From positions 1 to 13,894 of the forward strand of contig CAILWD010000438.1 of the NCBI GenBank assembly GCA_903837815.1: a DNA stretch of 13,894 bases, read 5' to 3'. The DNA is from an uncultured Chloroflexota bacterium (lineage in GTDB: Bacteria > Chloroflexota > Anaerolineae > Anaerolineales > Villigracilaceae). A program made the position numbers and the translations under genes. The stretch's first letter is position 1. The number at the start of each line of letters is the position of its first letter. The notes under the pieces are model-generated. The model ran no database searches. It saw only the letters and a program-made list of their open reading frames with translations, and was not told the DNA's origin. Below, in pieces: positions 6,941 through 13,894 of this stretch.

Positions 6941-8008
6941 TTATTTTTCCGGGGTAAACGTCCAGACTTGTTTGCCCGCCACATCGTAAGCGGCAAGGGC
7001 AATGTCAGCCTGGTACGGGGAGACGAGAATTAAATCCCCTGCAGAGACGGGCGGGGTGTAGATTGCCTTGTCGAGGGTCTTTTCCCAAACGACCTTTCCG
7101 TCGCGGTCCAAGGCGAATAAACTTCCCGACTCGGTCGCGGCGTAGAGTTGATCGCCCACCAGAAGCAGGTTCGCCACAATCGGGCCATCAGGCTGGACAC
7201 CGTCCCAATTCTGTTTCCCGCTGACGATGTCGAGCGAATGGATTCCTCCATCGAGGTCGGCATAGTACAGCGTGTCCCCGTCCACCACCGGAGAAGCCCA
7301 AACCCAGTTTCCGGCGTTGGCAACAACTTCATGGCTGCCATCCGTCTGAACGAATTCGACAGTGGAGGCAAAAGAGCCCGCGTATGCCCCATCCATGCCA
7401 ACGGCTGGGCTGGATGGAACCGCGCCGCCCAGATTAACGGACTGCAAGACAGCGCTACGGGCAGGGTCGATGACGTGTACGTGATGATCCAACGAAGCGA
7501 CGTATAGCAGAGTCCCATCGGTGGTTGGGGCAGACCAAAGCGCGCCGCCCAACTTGATCGGGTCAGCGGATTCCTTTCCATTCATGTTGAGGACATAGAG
7601 AAAGCCGTCTGTGTTGGGCGCAAAGATGGTCTCGTTCAAAACCAACGGTGAGGCGAGCCACGAGCCTTTGCCAAAAGTTTCCACCCAGTTTTCTCTGCCC
7701 GTCGCCGGGTCGAGGCTGATGAAGGAATGGGTTGTACCGGCGCTGCCAACCAGCAGTTGACCGTCGGCGGTCAGGACGGGATTGGCGTAAAACACAAGTT
7801 TGCTGTCGGCTTCGGCAGGATAGCGCCATGCCTCAATGCCATTTTGCAAATTAACAGCGTAAATGAAAGAACCGCCGGAAACGTAGGCGTGTTCCGCGTC
7901 TGCGGCGAGTCCGTACCAGTTGTTTGCAACCGGGGCGCCGGAACATGCGCTCAAGGCGAGCGCTCCAAGCGCTATCAACAAAATCAGGAGTAATCGTTTG
8001 GTATTCAA
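6941..8008 (-). CDS. PQQ-type beta-propeller lipoprotein (BamB-like fold)
   Basis: Exported lipoprotein of 355 residues from the chosen TTG start. The signal peptide is MNTKRLLLILLIALGALALS followed by AC, giving a lipobox LSAC with lipidated Cys22. The rest is repeated beta-propeller blades of the PQQ/WD type with recurring segments such as LLYVASLDHHVHVID, TLYYADLDGGIHSLD, QLYAATESGSLFALD, each followed by a G-x-x-x-W turn (for example GKVVWEKT, GKQVWTFT). I estimate seven blades. An in-frame ATG exists at 8029, but it lacks an RBS and would add MTRRRFN; the TTG at 8008 has AGGAGAAGG 6 bases upstream. It lies 45 bases after yidD and 12 before yidC, so it is co-transcribed with them. The position suggests a role at the membrane with the insertase, for example as a scaffold for exported proteins; that is inference. 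Confidence 0.9.
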   Translation of the reverse strand: MNTKRLLLILLIALGALALSACSGAPVANNWYGLAADAEHAYVSGGSFIYAVNLQNGIEAWRYPAEADSKLVFYANPVLTADGQLLVGSAGTTHSFISLDPATGRENWVETFGKGSWLASPLVLNETIFAPNTDGFLYVLNMNGKESADPIKLGGALWSAPTTDGTLLYVASLDHHVHVIDPARSAVLQSVNLGGAVPSSPAVGMDGAYAGSFASTVEFVQTDGSHEVVANAGNWVWASPVVDGDTLYYADLDGGIHSLDIVSGKQNWDGVQPDGPIVANLLLVGDQLYAATESGSLFALDRDGKVVWEKTLDKAIYTPPVSAGDLILVSPYQADIALAAYDVAGKQVWTFTPEK

Positions 8009-8014
8009 GTTGAA

Positions 8015-8023
8015 CCTTCTCCT
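8015..8023 (-). promoter_or_regulatory. Shine-Dalgarno AGGAGAAGG for the lipoprotein TTG start
   Basis: AGGAGAAGG lies 6 bases upstream of TTG (8008). It supports the shorter 355-residue product, whose signal peptide has a normal n-region, over the ATG at 8029, which has no RBS. Confidence 0.65.
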
Positions 8024-8053
8024 CGTCATGACAAGGGCGTCATGTGAAAATTG

Positions 8054-8350
8054 TCAGGGGACGGGATCGTACCCGCCGGGGTTGAACGGATTGCAGCGCA
8101 GGACGCGCCATGCCGCCATCAATGAGCCTTTCAACGCGCCATGCTTGTAGACTGCCTGGTATCCGTAGTGGGAACAGGAGGGATAAAAGCGGCAGGTGTT
8201 TGCGGGCAGGCCGGGGGAAATAACCATCTGATATAAACGAATCAATGCCAGCACAAGGATGCGCGGCAAATTGCCCAACGTGCGCGGCATGTCCCGCAGG
8301 CGCGGCTCGTTTGGGTACTCATGCAGATGGAATTCGTGTTCAGGATTCAT
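8054..8350 (-). CDS. yidD: Membrane protein insertion efficiency factor YidD
   Basis: Small membrane-associated protein of the YidD family (DUF37), thought to aid membrane protein insertion with YidC. The diagnostic core is present: LIRLYQMVISPGLP, CRFYPSCSHYGYQA with three Cys-region positions, HGALKGSLMAAWRVLRCNPFNPGGYDPVP at the C-terminus. From ATG 8350 the product has 98 residues and overlaps the end of rnpA by 11 bases. A later ATG at 8290 would give 78 residues, closer to the usual 70-85, with MPRTLGNLPRILVLALIRLY as its amphipathic N-terminus. Neither has a strong Shine-Dalgarno, so the start is uncertain. The overlap with rnpA suggests translational coupling. Confidence 0.93.
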   Translation of the reverse strand: MNPEHEFHLHEYPNEPRLRDMPRTLGNLPRILVLALIRLYQMVISPGLPANTCRFYPSCSHYGYQAVYKHGALKGSLMAAWRVLRCNPFNPGGYDPVP

Positions 8351-8690
8351 CCGAGGGGAGGATTTTGGCGCGGCGGAGGACGTTCTCCAGCGCGGCACAG
8401 GTTTCCTGCAAGGTGGCAGTTACAAGCGGCGGGCGGGCAATCAAAATCAAATCCAAACCGGCGGCGAGAGAATTCAGGTGGGGACGCATCGCCTCCCGCA
8501 AAAGCCGCTTGGCTCGATTCCGCTGCACAGCCCCACCAGCAGACTTCCCTGCCGCGACACCCACTTTCACGTGAGAGCAAGCGTCGCAGGCTTGCACCAC
8601 CAACACAACAAGCGGGTGGGCATAAGACTTACCAGTTCGCCGCACCCGCTTGAAATCTTCAGATCGGGTCAGTCGAAACTTGCGCTGCAC
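8340..8690 (-). CDS. rnpA: Ribonuclease P protein component
   Basis: Protein subunit of RNase P, which matures the 5' ends of tRNAs with the catalytic RNA; 116 residues, normal length. The start is GTG at 8690, with GAGGT 4 bases upstream, giving MQRKFRLTRSEDFKRVRRTG, the typical N-terminus. The RNR signature appears as AVQRNRAKRLLREAMR (54-69). The central strand HVKVGVAAGKSAGGA matches the beta-sheet region where other members read VGxxVSKK, although the usual Lys pair is reduced to GK. It lies 48 bases after rpmH and overlaps yidD. Confidence 0.96.
   Translation of the reverse strand: MQRKFRLTRSEDFKRVRRTGKSYAHPLVVLVVQACDACSHVKVGVAAGKSAGGAVQRNRAKRLLREAMRPHLNSLAAGLDLILIARPPLVTATLQETCAALENVLRRAKILPSDES
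8563..8578. other. Possible degenerate parS-like site inside rnpA
   Basis: The 10-base core TTTCACGTGA (8565-8574) matches the centre of the widely conserved parS palindrome, and 11 of 16 positions match the full consensus. The 3' arm is poor (GAGC in place of AACA). It lies about 5 kb from parB. It may be chance within a constrained coding region (codons for Ser-His-Val). Confidence 0.2.
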
Positions 8691-8738
8691 CCGTACCTCG
8701 ATATGGATTCCCTGCCTGCCAAAACCGCAGGGATTGAC

Positions 8739-8909
8739 CTACCAACGGACTTTCTTGACGTGCTCGTTGGATCTGACCGTCAACTGATGACGACCACGCA
8801 GGCGACGGCGCTTGAGGACGTTTCGCCCGTCGGCGGTGGACATGCGGCTTCTAAAACCGTGTACGCGGACACGGCGGCGAATCTTCGGTTGGTATGTTCT
8901 TTTGGTCAT
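8739..8909 (-). CDS. rpmH: 50S ribosomal protein L34
   Basis: Ribosomal large-subunit protein, 56 residues from ATG 8909. MTKRTYQPKIRRRVRVHGFRSRMSTADGRNVLKRRR is the universal L34 sequence type. A C-terminal tail (about residues 46-56, RSNEHVKKVRW) extends past the usual 44-46 residues. The frame is open further upstream, but AAAGGAAG about 9 bases before this ATG and the family N-terminus fix the start. It is the first gene of the rpmH-rnpA-yidD-lipoprotein-yidC-jag unit and has its own promoter about 75-100 bases upstream. Confidence 0.97.
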   Translation of the reverse strand: MTKRTYQPKIRRRVRVHGFRSRMSTADGRNVLKRRRLRGRHQLTVRSNEHVKKVRW

Positions 8910-8982
8910 TCGAAAACACTTCCTTTGTACAAGATAATTGCAAGTCCCTCTGGGGGAGCAGGCTGTCAAATAGTGGCGCGGA

Positions 8983-9012
8983 ATTATACCTCAAGGGTTT
9001 TGATTCGGTCAA
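8983..9012 (-). promoter_or_regulatory. Sigma-70-like promoter for rpmH operon
   Basis: On the minus strand TTGACC (9007-9012) is followed by an 18-base spacer and a perfect TATAAT (8983-8988). The predicted start near 8976 gives a leader of about 67 bases before rpmH. It lies between the adenosine deaminase terminator and rpmH, which is where the promoter is expected. Confidence 0.8.
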
Positions 9013-9030
9013 TTTGAATTTTGAAACCCG

Positions 9031-9063
9031 AAAAATGGACTCCAAAGTCTCCTGACTTTGGAG
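9031..9063 (-). terminator. Intrinsic terminator after the adenosine deaminase gene
   Basis: A perfect 10-bp stem (CTCCAAAGTC and GACTTTGGAG) with a 4-base loop (AGGA on the minus strand) is followed by TCCATTTTT. It begins 28 bases after the deaminase stop and separates it from the rpmH promoter. Confidence 0.88.
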
Positions 9064-9091
9064 CGCCACCGACAGAAGTCATTGGACTCCG

Positions 9092-10108
9092 TCATGCAGA
9101 AAAATACCTGTCCCAAATCCTCTGCTTTGCGGCGCCTTCGATGAACGAGGATTCAAAAGCAAAGCGGTTGCAGGCGGCGATGTCGTCCATGCTCATGCCG
9201 AGGATTTCATGGGCGATGCGATACTCGTTGTTGACGTTTGTTTCCAGCACTTCGGGGTCGTCTGAATTGATTGTGACGCGCACGCCAAGGTCGAACAACT
9301 TCTTGAGAGGGTGCATCTCAATTGTCGGCACGGAGTTGGTCAGGTAGTTGCTCCACGGGTTCACTTCGAGCGTGACGCCGCGCTCCCGCAGCAAATCCAC
9401 CACCTTCATGTCTTCGATGCTGTGGATGCCGTGTCCGATGCGGTCGGGCTGAAAGGCGTGGACGGTGTCCCAAACCGCCGAGGCGGGGGTGTCCTCCCCG
9501 GAGTGGATCGTCACCTTCAAGCCTGCGTCCTTTGCCTTCAAAATCGGCTTGACGAAATCTCCCATCGGGTAGAGCAGTTCTCCGTCGGCAAGGTCAACCG
9601 CCTGAATGTGCTGTCGGTTGCGGATTGACCAATCCACTGTTCGGATGCAGGAGTCCGCGCCCATGCCGCGCGAGGTGATGGCGATCAAGCCAATCGCCAT
9701 GTCGAACTCTTTTTCGGCGCGTTCCTTCGCCCGTAGAATCGCCTCGAGTGACTCATCCCAATCGAGGTTGTGGCCGTGGAAAGCCCAATCGGGCGAAAAA
9801 CGGACTTCAAACAATTTGATGTTCTGCCGCGCCGAATCCTCGAACAATTCCCAGGCGATGCGCTCGACCACCGCGGGCGAGGTGATGCTGTTTTGGAAAA
9901 TGTCGAAGGCTTCGAGAACGGCTTGCAGGTCGCGCATCTGGTCGAGGACTTTGACGTGCTTGTCGAGTTCGGCAACTTTGTAGGCAGGCAGTTTCAGGTT
10001 GTGTTCGCGCGCCACGTCGATGATGGTCTGTGTGCGGATCGCGCCTTCGAGGTGACAATGAATCTCGGTTTTGGGGATATCGTTATATTTTGGGTCGAAG
10101 TTTTTCAT
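9092..10108 (-). CDS. Adenosine deaminase family protein
   Basis: Zinc-dependent purine deaminase of the ADA family, 338 residues from ATG 10108, normal length. This start has AAAGG 5 bases upstream and leads directly into DIPKTEIHCHLEGAIR; the open frame extends to a GTG at 10144 without an RBS. Zinc and catalytic residues are present: HxH (His17, His19), HSGED (His202, catalytic Glu205), RIGHGIH (His226) and NSDDPE (Asp283, Asp284). The substrate could be adenosine, adenine or a related aminopurine (adenine deaminase and aminofutalosine deaminase belong to the same fold), which sequence alone does not settle. It lies 48 bases after the M20 hydrolase and is followed by a strong terminator, so the two likely form one transcript for purine or related amide salvage. 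Confidence 0.93.
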   Translation of the reverse strand: MKNFDPKYNDIPKTEIHCHLEGAIRTQTIIDVAREHNLKLPAYKVAELDKHVKVLDQMRDLQAVLEAFDIFQNSITSPAVVERIAWELFEDSARQNIKLFEVRFSPDWAFHGHNLDWDESLEAILRAKERAEKEFDMAIGLIAITSRGMGADSCIRTVDWSIRNRQHIQAVDLADGELLYPMGDFVKPILKAKDAGLKVTIHSGEDTPASAVWDTVHAFQPDRIGHGIHSIEDMKVVDLLRERGVTLEVNPWSNYLTNSVPTIEMHPLKKLFDLGVRVTINSDDPEVLETNVNNEYRIAHEILGMSMDDIAACNRFAFESSFIEGAAKQRIWDRYFSA

Positions 10109-10156
10109 GGGAACCTTTCTGACGGTCGCCAATCTGCCGTCCACGGTCTTTGAATT

Positions 10157-11404
10157 TTACCCCCTTCCCAACCGCAGCACCGTTTGCAACAACACATTCG
10201 CGCCGTTCACGCAGTCTTCCCATTTTGTGAATTCGCGCGGCGCATGACTGGCTCCATCCACCGAGGGGACGAAGATCATGCCGATGGGACAAACTCCATC
10301 GAAGGATTGCCCGTCGTGAATTGCGCCCGAAGCAAGGGAAACATGCGTCAAGCCCAAGTCTTCACACGAATCCGCAAAGACTTGTTGAACTTTGGCAGTC
10401 ATCGCGTTCGGCGCGTGCTTTTCGAAGCATTCGATTTCCAGTCCCAAGTCGAAGCGGGTGACTTGCTCTTTGGCGCAAGCCATCAATGCGGTATCCATTT
10501 TCTCGAATTGCTCCTCGTCGGGAGAGCGGAACTCGAGCGACAAATCGACCCGCGCGGGGACAATGTTGAACGCGCCCGGCGCAAAATCCATCCTGCCGAC
10601 GTTCACCACGCAACCTGGAAAATCGCCCATCACGATCTCACGCGCTGCGAGGGTGAACGCGCTTGCGCCCAGCGAAGCATCGACACGGTCGGTCATCAAT
10701 GTAGAACCAGCGTGGTCTGCCCTGCCGATGAAACCCAGCCGATACGAGCGAATTCCCACAATCGCCGAGACGATGCCGATGTCGATTCCCATCCGCTCCA
10801 GCCGCTTGCCCTGCTCGATGTGCAATTCCAAATATCCCGCCAGCGATTCCTTCGGGCGCGCCGCCGTGAAGATTCCCGCCTCGGATAATCCCGCCCGCGC
10901 CAAACCTTCGAGCAGGTTTTGACGTCCGCCGCGCGGATTTTTCAACGCTTCGGGATGAAGACGACCCGCCAGCGCCGAACTGCCAAGCAGACCGACCAGC
11001 GTCCCTTCCTCGTCGGTGAAATCAATCGCTTCCAAATCGAACTTCAGGTTGATTCCGTTTTCCTTGATTGTTTTCAACACTTCGAGCGCCACCGCCACGC
11101 CCAGCGCCCCATCGAACCGCCCGCCGTTTGAGACGGAGTCAAGGTGGGAGCCGAGCAACAGCGTTTGCAGGTTTGAAGGTTGACAGGTTAGCACAGCAGA
11201 GTGATTCCCCGCGCCATCCACGTGAAAATCCAAGCCGGCGGATTCTGCCTCGGCGCAGAACCAGTCGCGGGCGGCGAGGTGTGCCTCGCTGAGAGCAGGT
11301 CGGTTGACGCCGCCATCGCCCGTTGCGCCGATCAAAGACAGGGCGGAGAAAGAATCAAACAGACGGGCGGGATTTATCCGAAGGGTTGAAAACGATTTGG
11401 GCAT
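10157..11404 (-). CDS. M20-family Zn amidohydrolase (N-carbamoylase / allantoate amidohydrolase-like)
   Basis: Di-metal amidohydrolase of the hydantoinase/carbamoylase group that removes carbamoyl groups from N-carbamoyl amino acids, ureidopropionate or allantoate; 415 residues from ATG 11404, the usual length. AGGAG lies 6 bases before this ATG; an ATG 24 bases upstream has no RBS. Metal ligands are visible: GSHLDSV (His87), GRFDGALGV (Asp98), FTDEEG (Glu132, Glu133), ELHIEQG (His195) and GASHAPREF (His387). SGAIHDGQSF (His363) is the substrate-side motif. The dimerisation domain occupies about 205-320. An octamer repeat lies in the loop at about 73-81. Paired with an adenosine deaminase downstream, it could serve nucleobase degradation, but the exact substrate is open. 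Confidence 0.92.
   Translation of the reverse strand: MPKSFSTLRINPARLFDSFSALSLIGATGDGGVNRPALSEAHLAARDWFCAEAESAGLDFHVDGAGNHSAVLTCQPSNLQTLLLGSHLDSVSNGGRFDGALGVAVALEVLKTIKENGINLKFDLEAIDFTDEEGTLVGLLGSSALAGRLHPEALKNPRGGRQNLLEGLARAGLSEAGIFTAARPKESLAGYLELHIEQGKRLERMGIDIGIVSAIVGIRSYRLGFIGRADHAGSTLMTDRVDASLGASAFTLAAREIVMGDFPGCVVNVGRMDFAPGAFNIVPARVDLSLEFRSPDEEQFEKMDTALMACAKEQVTRFDLGLEIECFEKHAPNAMTAKVQQVFADSCEDLGLTHVSLASGAIHDGQSFDGVCPIGMIFVPSVDGASHAPREFTKWEDCVNGANVLLQTVLRLGRG
11163..11189. repeat. Tandem octamer repeat inside the carbamoylase gene
   Basis: Three adjacent 8-base units, TGCAGGTT, TGAAGGTT and GACAGGTT, share AGGTT at the same positions, and a partial GTT precedes them. On the minus strand they read AACCTGTC, AACCTTCA, AACCTGCA. 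They encode the loop LTCQPSNLQT (about residues 72-81) between two core strands, a place where family members vary in length. Confidence 0.55.
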
Positions 11405-11458
11405 GTGGTTCTCCTGTCTCCCAATCATACCGCTTGTTCAACGCCCGATCGTCGAATC

Positions 11459-11495
11459 AAAAAGGAGTCGATACCTAGCGGCTCGACTCTCTTTT
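11459..11495 (-). terminator. Intrinsic terminator after the response regulator
   Basis: GAGTCGA pairs with TCGACTC across an 11-base loop, and the stem extends through A/T runs on both sides with two mismatches. On the minus strand the hairpin ends in CCTTTTTG. It closes the cluster 13894-11542 and may also work in the plus direction. Confidence 0.75.
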
Positions 11496-11541
11496 AGGTT
11501 GGGTTGATTCTGCTTTGAGTTGATGTGATGGAAAAATCAGG

Positions 11542-12261
<720 letters not shown>

Positions 12262-12266
12262 ATCGA

Positions 12267-12509
12267 TTAGTTCCTCACAAAGCCAATGATCTTCTCCTCT
12301 TCGGCGCTTTCGAGGATTTCGATGAAGTTGATCCTGGCAATGGGCCAGATAACGCGGACAACATTATTACTGATGTAGTGAAGGTCCTTGCCGTCGCGCT
12401 GGCGCGGGTTGGAGACCGTAATCGTCGAATCGGTGGGTTTGGGCAATTCTTCCACTTCGCCCAGAATGGCGGTTTCGCCCGCAACGTGCAGAATGACAGA
12501 GTATGCCAT
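12267..12509 (-). CDS. Small conserved-looking protein of unknown function
   Basis: A predicted 80-residue acidic cytosolic protein (MAYSVILHVAGETAILGEVEEL at the N-terminus), with no signal peptide, Cys motif or membrane segment. Alternating hydrophobic stretches (VILHV, STITVSNP, VVRVIWPIARINFIEIL) suggest a small beta-barrel or sheet. The segment NPRQRDGKDLHYIS is polar and Arg/Asp-rich. I cannot name a family with confidence; the sequence has the feel of a lineage-restricted Chloroflexota family. It sits 27 bases after the FHA gene and 5 before the response regulator, so it is surely in the same transcript. The RBS is weak (AAAGGG about 14 bases upstream). Coding status is supported by tight packing on both sides and by non-shadow composition. 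Confidence 0.82.
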   Translation of the reverse strand: MAYSVILHVAGETAILGEVEELPKPTDSTITVSNPRQRDGKDLHYISNNVVRVIWPIARINFIEILESAEEEKIIGFVRN

Positions 12510-12536
12510 GTGAGACTTTTTTCCCTTTTCTATGAT

Positions 12537-13055
12537 TTATACGTTTTTGAGGAGTACCTGTAATTTCAGTTTTCCAAGCGCAACGATGTCGCCATGATTA
12601 AGCGCCTGCTCGACGTTGGGGACAAGGCGCTTGCCGTTGATGTATGTGCCGTTTGCGGAACCCAGGTCGATGAAAATGACCCGCGTCCCATCGCGTTTGA
12701 TGACCGCATGGAGGCGGGAAACCCCAGCGGCATATGCCTGATAGGGGGAAAGGTCAATGTCGGGCATGATAGGCTGACCTTCGCTGACGCGTCCCATGGT
12801 GAACTCATTCCGCGTGGAAAGCGGAAGCACTTGTCCGGTATCCAACAGGTGAAGGCTGCCCCATGCGTCGCCGCCGTTAAACGGCTGGTACATCTCGTTT
12901 GCGCCGCTGACGGGCTGGGTATTGACCTTCTCGAACTGTTCGGTGGTTATGTTTTGTGTGGTAAGGGCATCCTTGCCAGCCAATTGGGCGCCGCATTCCG
13001 AGCAAAACATGGCCCCCGCCATATTGGTATGCTTGCAATTCGAACAAATGATCAT
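12537..13055 (-). CDS. Zinc-ribbon plus FHA-domain protein
   Basis: Phosphothreonine-binding adaptor of 172 residues. An N-terminal zinc ribbon has CSNC (Cys4, Cys7) and CSEC (Cys18, Cys21). A Thr-rich linker follows at about 30-45 (TTQNITTEQFEKV). The FHA domain (about 67-170) has the conserved GR (88-89), SRLH (113-116), and NGT (135-137), all needed for pThr recognition. FHA proteins usually act with Ser/Thr kinases; none is in the window, so it may lie further upstream. The start ATG overlaps the VWA gene stop (ATGA) with GGAG 8 bases before it, so the two are translationally coupled. Whether the linker threonines are self-docking phosphosites, as in GarA/OdhI, is speculation. Confidence 0.95.
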   Translation of the reverse strand: MIICSNCKHTNMAGAMFCSECGAQLAGKDALTTQNITTEQFEKVNTQPVSGANEMYQPFNGGDAWGSLHLLDTGQVLPLSTRNEFTMGRVSEGQPIMPDIDLSPYQAYAAGVSRLHAVIKRDGTRVIFIDLGSANGTYINGKRLVPNVEQALNHGDIVALGKLKLQVLLKNV

Positions 13056-13894
13056 TTCTGTTTCTCCTTTGCGCTACCACCCAATAATAAAGCGCGTGTG
13101 CTGTATTTTACATCCTTATTTCCGCTTGCGCTCCAGACATGCATTTTTTCGAGACTGTCCGCTTCGAGAAGCGCGGTCTTGGCAAGGGCATGTTCGCCTT
13201 TCGAAAGCAGGCTTGTCGCAAGGGCCTGAAGTTGGCGGGCGGCGGTGTCGAATTGGCCGGCGTCGGCGGCATTGCGGGCGCGCTCCTGCATTCGATACAG
13301 GGTCAGGCGCGAGAGCGCGCTCAAGATTCGGGTGGGAGGCGGCTCAGGCGTGGGGTCGGTGCGGATTTCACGCTTGAGATTTAGCCGGATGGGGGGAACC
13401 GGGGTGGGGCGGGCTGTGATGGAGATCTTCAAGGAGCCATTTAAAATCGTCATGATATCGGTATTTGGGGCAATTGGATTAACCACAAATTCGAATAACA
13501 CATGCAGTGGGGTGTCGCGAAGAATGGGTCCAAGCCGCATTTGACGGTCAATGGCGATGGAACTGCCGTCGGGTTGGAGGCGGAAGGCATAATTGATCTT
13601 GACATGCTCCTGCTCTTGAAGTTCGAGGAGGATGTCGTCTGCATAAGTGCTGATCAACGCATTGAACTTATCCACCAGCAGGCGTTGAATGTCTTTTGGC
13701 TCCGAGATATAAGCGGAGGAGCCGCCTGTTTTGCTGGCCAGGGCATCGAGGAAGATGTCGTTCCAATCGCTTCCAATTCCCATGCCGCTGATTCCAATAT
13801 TCTGGGCGGCTGCCTCCTCGGCAAGCCGCAGGCAATCCTGCTCATCGCCGTAGGTATGCCCGTCAGTCAACAGGATGATGTGGTTTACCCGCGA
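13052..13894 (-). CDS. VWA-domain protein, C-terminal part (N-terminus beyond window)
   Basis: The reading frame is open to the right edge; 280 residues are visible. The first visible residues, VNHIILLTDGHTYGDE, are the late core strand of a von Willebrand factor A domain with the third MIDAS Asp in TDG; the DxSxS motif would be outside. The VWA fold ends near residue 85. A beta-rich segment follows (about 85-175), then a Pro-rich linker (TPEPPPTR) and a helical region (about 195-250: RMQERARNAADAGQFDTAARQLQALATSLL) resembling TPR-type helices. No membrane segment is visible in this part. The stop overlaps the FHA start by 4 bases. VWA plus FHA proteins often occur with Ser/Thr kinase or phosphatase genes; that context would lie upstream of the window. 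Confidence 0.93.
   Translation of the reverse strand, partial: SRVNHIILLTDGHTYGDEQDCLRLAEEAAAQNIGISGMGIGSDWNDIFLDALASKTGGSSAYISEPKDIQRLLVDKFNALISTYADDILLELQEQEHVKINYAFRLQPDGSSIAIDRQMRLGPILRDTPLHVLFEFVVNPIAPNTDIMTILNGSLKISITARPTPVPPIRLNLKREIRTDPTPEPPPTRILSALSRLTLYRMQERARNAADAGQFDTAARQLQALATSLLSKGEHALAKTALLEADSLEKMHVWSASGNKDVKYSTRALLLGGSAKEKQK

Noticed and set aside
8259..9017. Plus-strand open frame of 252 residues opposite yidD, rnpA and rpmH
   Set aside because: It is antisense to three conserved genes and their promoter, with no domain-like sequence.
11214..11229. Second CACGTGAAA sequence resembling part of parS
   Set aside because: Only about 10 of 16 positions match and the left arm is wrong; CACGTG is expected a few times by chance in a window of this size.

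Overview
The window is a gene-dense bacterial chromosome segment. Every gene I can support lies on the minus strand. The set rpmH, rnpA, yidD, yidC, jag/khpB, parA and parB is the block usually found near a bacterial replication origin. The short YidC without a large periplasmic domain, the lipobox beta-propeller protein, the 56-residue L34 and the general look of the proteins suggest a Chloroflexota bacterium, probably class Anaerolineae. That placement is inferred from gene content and protein style, not from a database search.

Reading in the direction of transcription (right to left): (1) 13894-11542 holds the C-terminal part of a VWA-domain protein, a zinc-ribbon/FHA protein, an 80-residue protein of unknown function and an OmpR-type response regulator. 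They are tightly spaced and end at an intrinsic terminator (11459-11495). (2) 11404-9092 holds an M20-type carbamoylase/allantoate-amidohydrolase-like enzyme and an adenosine deaminase family protein. They look like a two-gene nucleobase or amide salvage unit ending at a strong terminator (9031-9063). (3) 8909-5225 holds rpmH, rnpA, yidD, a PQQ-type beta-propeller lipoprotein, yidC and jag/khpB, driven by a good sigma-70-like promoter (8983-9012) and closed by a terminator (5175-5205). It links ribosome and RNase P biogenesis to membrane protein insertion. (4) 5134-1 holds a PfkB-family kinase that may be leaderless, parA translationally coupled to it, parB, a YtcJ-like amidohydrolase and a soluble histidine kinase that runs off the left edge.

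Points that stand out are: a histidine kinase whose N-terminus carries a tandem MshEN/GspE-N-like repeat; a lipoprotein beta-propeller inserted between yidD and yidC; a PfkB kinase whose stop overlaps the start of parA; and several short repeats. Two of these repeats sit inside coding sequence, in the parB linker and in a surface loop of the carbamoylase. No dnaA, DnaA-box cluster, tRNA, rRNA, CRISPR array, transposase or phage gene was seen. No intergenic gap exceeds 300 bases. I saw no clearly new multi-gene system; the findings are individual architectural and regulatory oddities.
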